From Eggerthellaceae bacterium (GTDB lineage: Bacteria > Actinomycetota > Coriobacteriia > Coriobacteriales > Eggerthellaceae), in the NCBI GenBank assembly GCA_017459925.1, contig JAFUCC010000016.1:1-42265 (forward strand): a DNA stretch of 42,265 nt, read 5' to 3'. Under the pieces are notes generated by a model that was given only the letters and a program-made list of their open reading frames with translations, was not told the origin of the DNA and ran no database searches. The position numbers were made by a program, and so were the translations under genes. Shown in pieces: positions 41,351 through 42,265 of the stretch. Numbering within the stretch: the stretch's first letter is position 1; each line of letters begins with the position of its first letter.

Positions 41351-42010
41351 TTATTCGTAGCCGAAGAAGGCGTCGAGGATGGGGGTGTACCACTCTTCGG
41401 GCGCCTTCACCGTGCTGGAAAGCACGTTGGCCTCGATGAAATCGTTGTCGGCGGCGCGAGCGGTGCCCACCACGTTATCGGACAGGCCCGACACGATGGC
41501 CACCTGGTCGCCCTGCCTGATGTAGCCGTACTTCTGGCGGACGGCGTCTTCCATGCCTGCATCGCTGGCAAGCGTGTCGTTCTGCGCGTCAATCGCCTCG
41601 TTGCGCTGTTCGAGAACCGAGTACTCGGCGGTGAGTCGGCTGTTTTCGCGTTGCGCTTGGTAGAACTGCTGCGCAGGGGTGTACAAGAACACGATCGCCA
41701 AAAGGAAGCACACGACCGCCGTCCCGAGCTTCAGCGAACGTGCGGACAGGTTCAGGCCCGAGAACCAACCTGCGGGATTGATCTTCGCCGACACGGGAGA
41801 GGCATCCGAAGAGCTTTGCATGCGCACGCTGCGACGCTGCGACGAGCCCATCTTGCCCTTGTACAAGGCGGCGCGGGGAGCGCCCTCATCTGGCGCGCTT
41901 CCCGACGCTTCAGACGCGTACTGGCGCGCGAACAGCCTATCGGCGCGCGCAGACGTACGCTGCCGCCGCTTGCGGTCGCGAGTGGATTCGGTATGCGCTT
42001 GCCGTGCCAA
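41351..42010 (-). CDS. FtsB/DivIC-like septum formation initiator
   Basis: 219 residues from a TTG at 42010, preceded by GAGGGG; the frame extends upstream to 42196 but that part translates the repeat. The N-terminal ~90 residues are basic and Ser/Arg-rich; one span LGTAVVCFLLAIVFLYTP follows, then a coiled coil (RLTAEYSVLEQRNEAIDAQ) and GMEDAVRQKYGYIRQGDQVA, the FtsB/DivIC signature. The C-terminal ~60 residues are extra. It is an inner-membrane division protein with its coiled coil outside. The start codon is my least certain choice here. Confidence 0.8.
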   Translation of the reverse strand: MARQAHTESTRDRKRRQRTSARADRLFARQYASEASGSAPDEGAPRAALYKGKMGSSQRRSVRMQSSSDASPVSAKINPAGWFSGLNLSARSLKLGTAVVCFLLAIVFLYTPAQQFYQAQRENSRLTAEYSVLEQRNEAIDAQNDTLASDAGMEDAVRQKYGYIRQGDQVAIVSGLSDNVVGTARAADNDFIEANVLSSTVKAPEEWYTPILDAFFGYE

Positions 42011-42123
42011 GAGATTCGCCCCTCGAGCATCCTGGTGTGATTGCTGGTTCGTGTGATGCGTGGAACACTTAGCAGAATAGCACGTACGCACCGCATATTG
42101 GCGAGAAATCGGAAAACGGGAGA

Positions 42124-42265
42124 GAAATTGAACGTCACCCCAGGGACAGCGGCGGATCGAACGCCAGTTGAACGTCACCCCAGGGAAGATGTTCAATTTG
42201 TTGAGGCTTCATCTTTGCTCAGAAGTGTTTCTTCAAATTGAACATCTTCCCTGGGGTGACGTTCA
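42124..42265. repeat. REP-like units at the window edge
   Basis: One single unit at 42124-42145 and an inverted pair with arms 42169-42199 and 42235-42265 (31-nt perfect arms), running off the window. Same core as at 41263-41340. Confidence 0.75.

Noticed and set aside
1..42265. CRISPR array or rRNA
   Set aside because: No regularly spaced short repeats with unique spacers and no rRNA-like block were seen.

Overview
The window looks like a chromosome segment from a high-GC Gram-positive actinobacterium. The gene mix, the base composition and the neighbouring FtsB-like, Ppx/GppA and tRNA-Leu(UAA) housekeeping genes fit Coriobacteriia (Eggerthellaceae-like), but no marker here fixes the genus, so the placement is an inference.

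Layout. (1) 160-1836: a plus-strand zinc-ribbon, Gln-rich protein, followed by a convergent gap (1837-2371) holding a dispersed repeat of about 26 bp. (2) 2372-7115: two small minus-strand operons, each encoding an exported class-3 lipase with a small lipoprotein; one also starts with a tiny zinc-finger protein. Both promoters carry the same array of three 11-bp-spaced half-sites at the same distance from a -10 box. (3) 7227-24470: nine tightly packed minus-strand genes: vWA protein with one membrane span, tubulin-like GTPase, two large membrane proteins of unknown function (one resembling a degenerate SF2 helicase), zinc-ribbon metallopeptidase, lipoprotein, CASTOR/POLLUX-type channel, ClC channel, and a winged-helix regulator. 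A divergent XRE repressor gene (24738-25070) and a perfect palindrome over the predicted start site suggest how it is switched. This is the most likely undescribed system: a cytoskeletal/vWA/channel module whose last gene may control the two lipase operons.

(4) 25157-26074: a DUF3791-DUF3990-DUF3791 toxin-antitoxin-like trio with an ADP-ribosyltransferase-like middle gene. (5) 26186-28826: a small HTH repressor divergent from a strongly structured leader RNA and a large protein made of about five NUMOD4-like modules plus an HNH nuclease. (6) 28992-32056: a mobilization module (relaxase plus RHH accessory gene) between two inverted copies of a repeat of about 237 bp. (7) 32520-36536: metallophosphoesterase, large serine recombinase whose frame runs into a copied tRNA 3-prime end, and an AAA ATPase with a C-terminal nuclease-like domain. 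(8) 36719-40021: an accessory island ending at tRNA-Leu, with a DUF4417/toxin-like/immunity-like operon, an intact VapBC-like PIN pair, and a second copy of that pair collapsed into one small fusion gene. (9) 40139-42265: tRNA-Leu, Ppx/GppA and FtsB-like genes with REP-like hairpins.

The part from about 25 to 40 kb is clearly accessory DNA: tRNA 3-prime copies, a recombinase, mobilization genes, toxin-antitoxin loci, and locally AT-rich patches. All functional statements rest on reading motifs by eye; no database search was possible.
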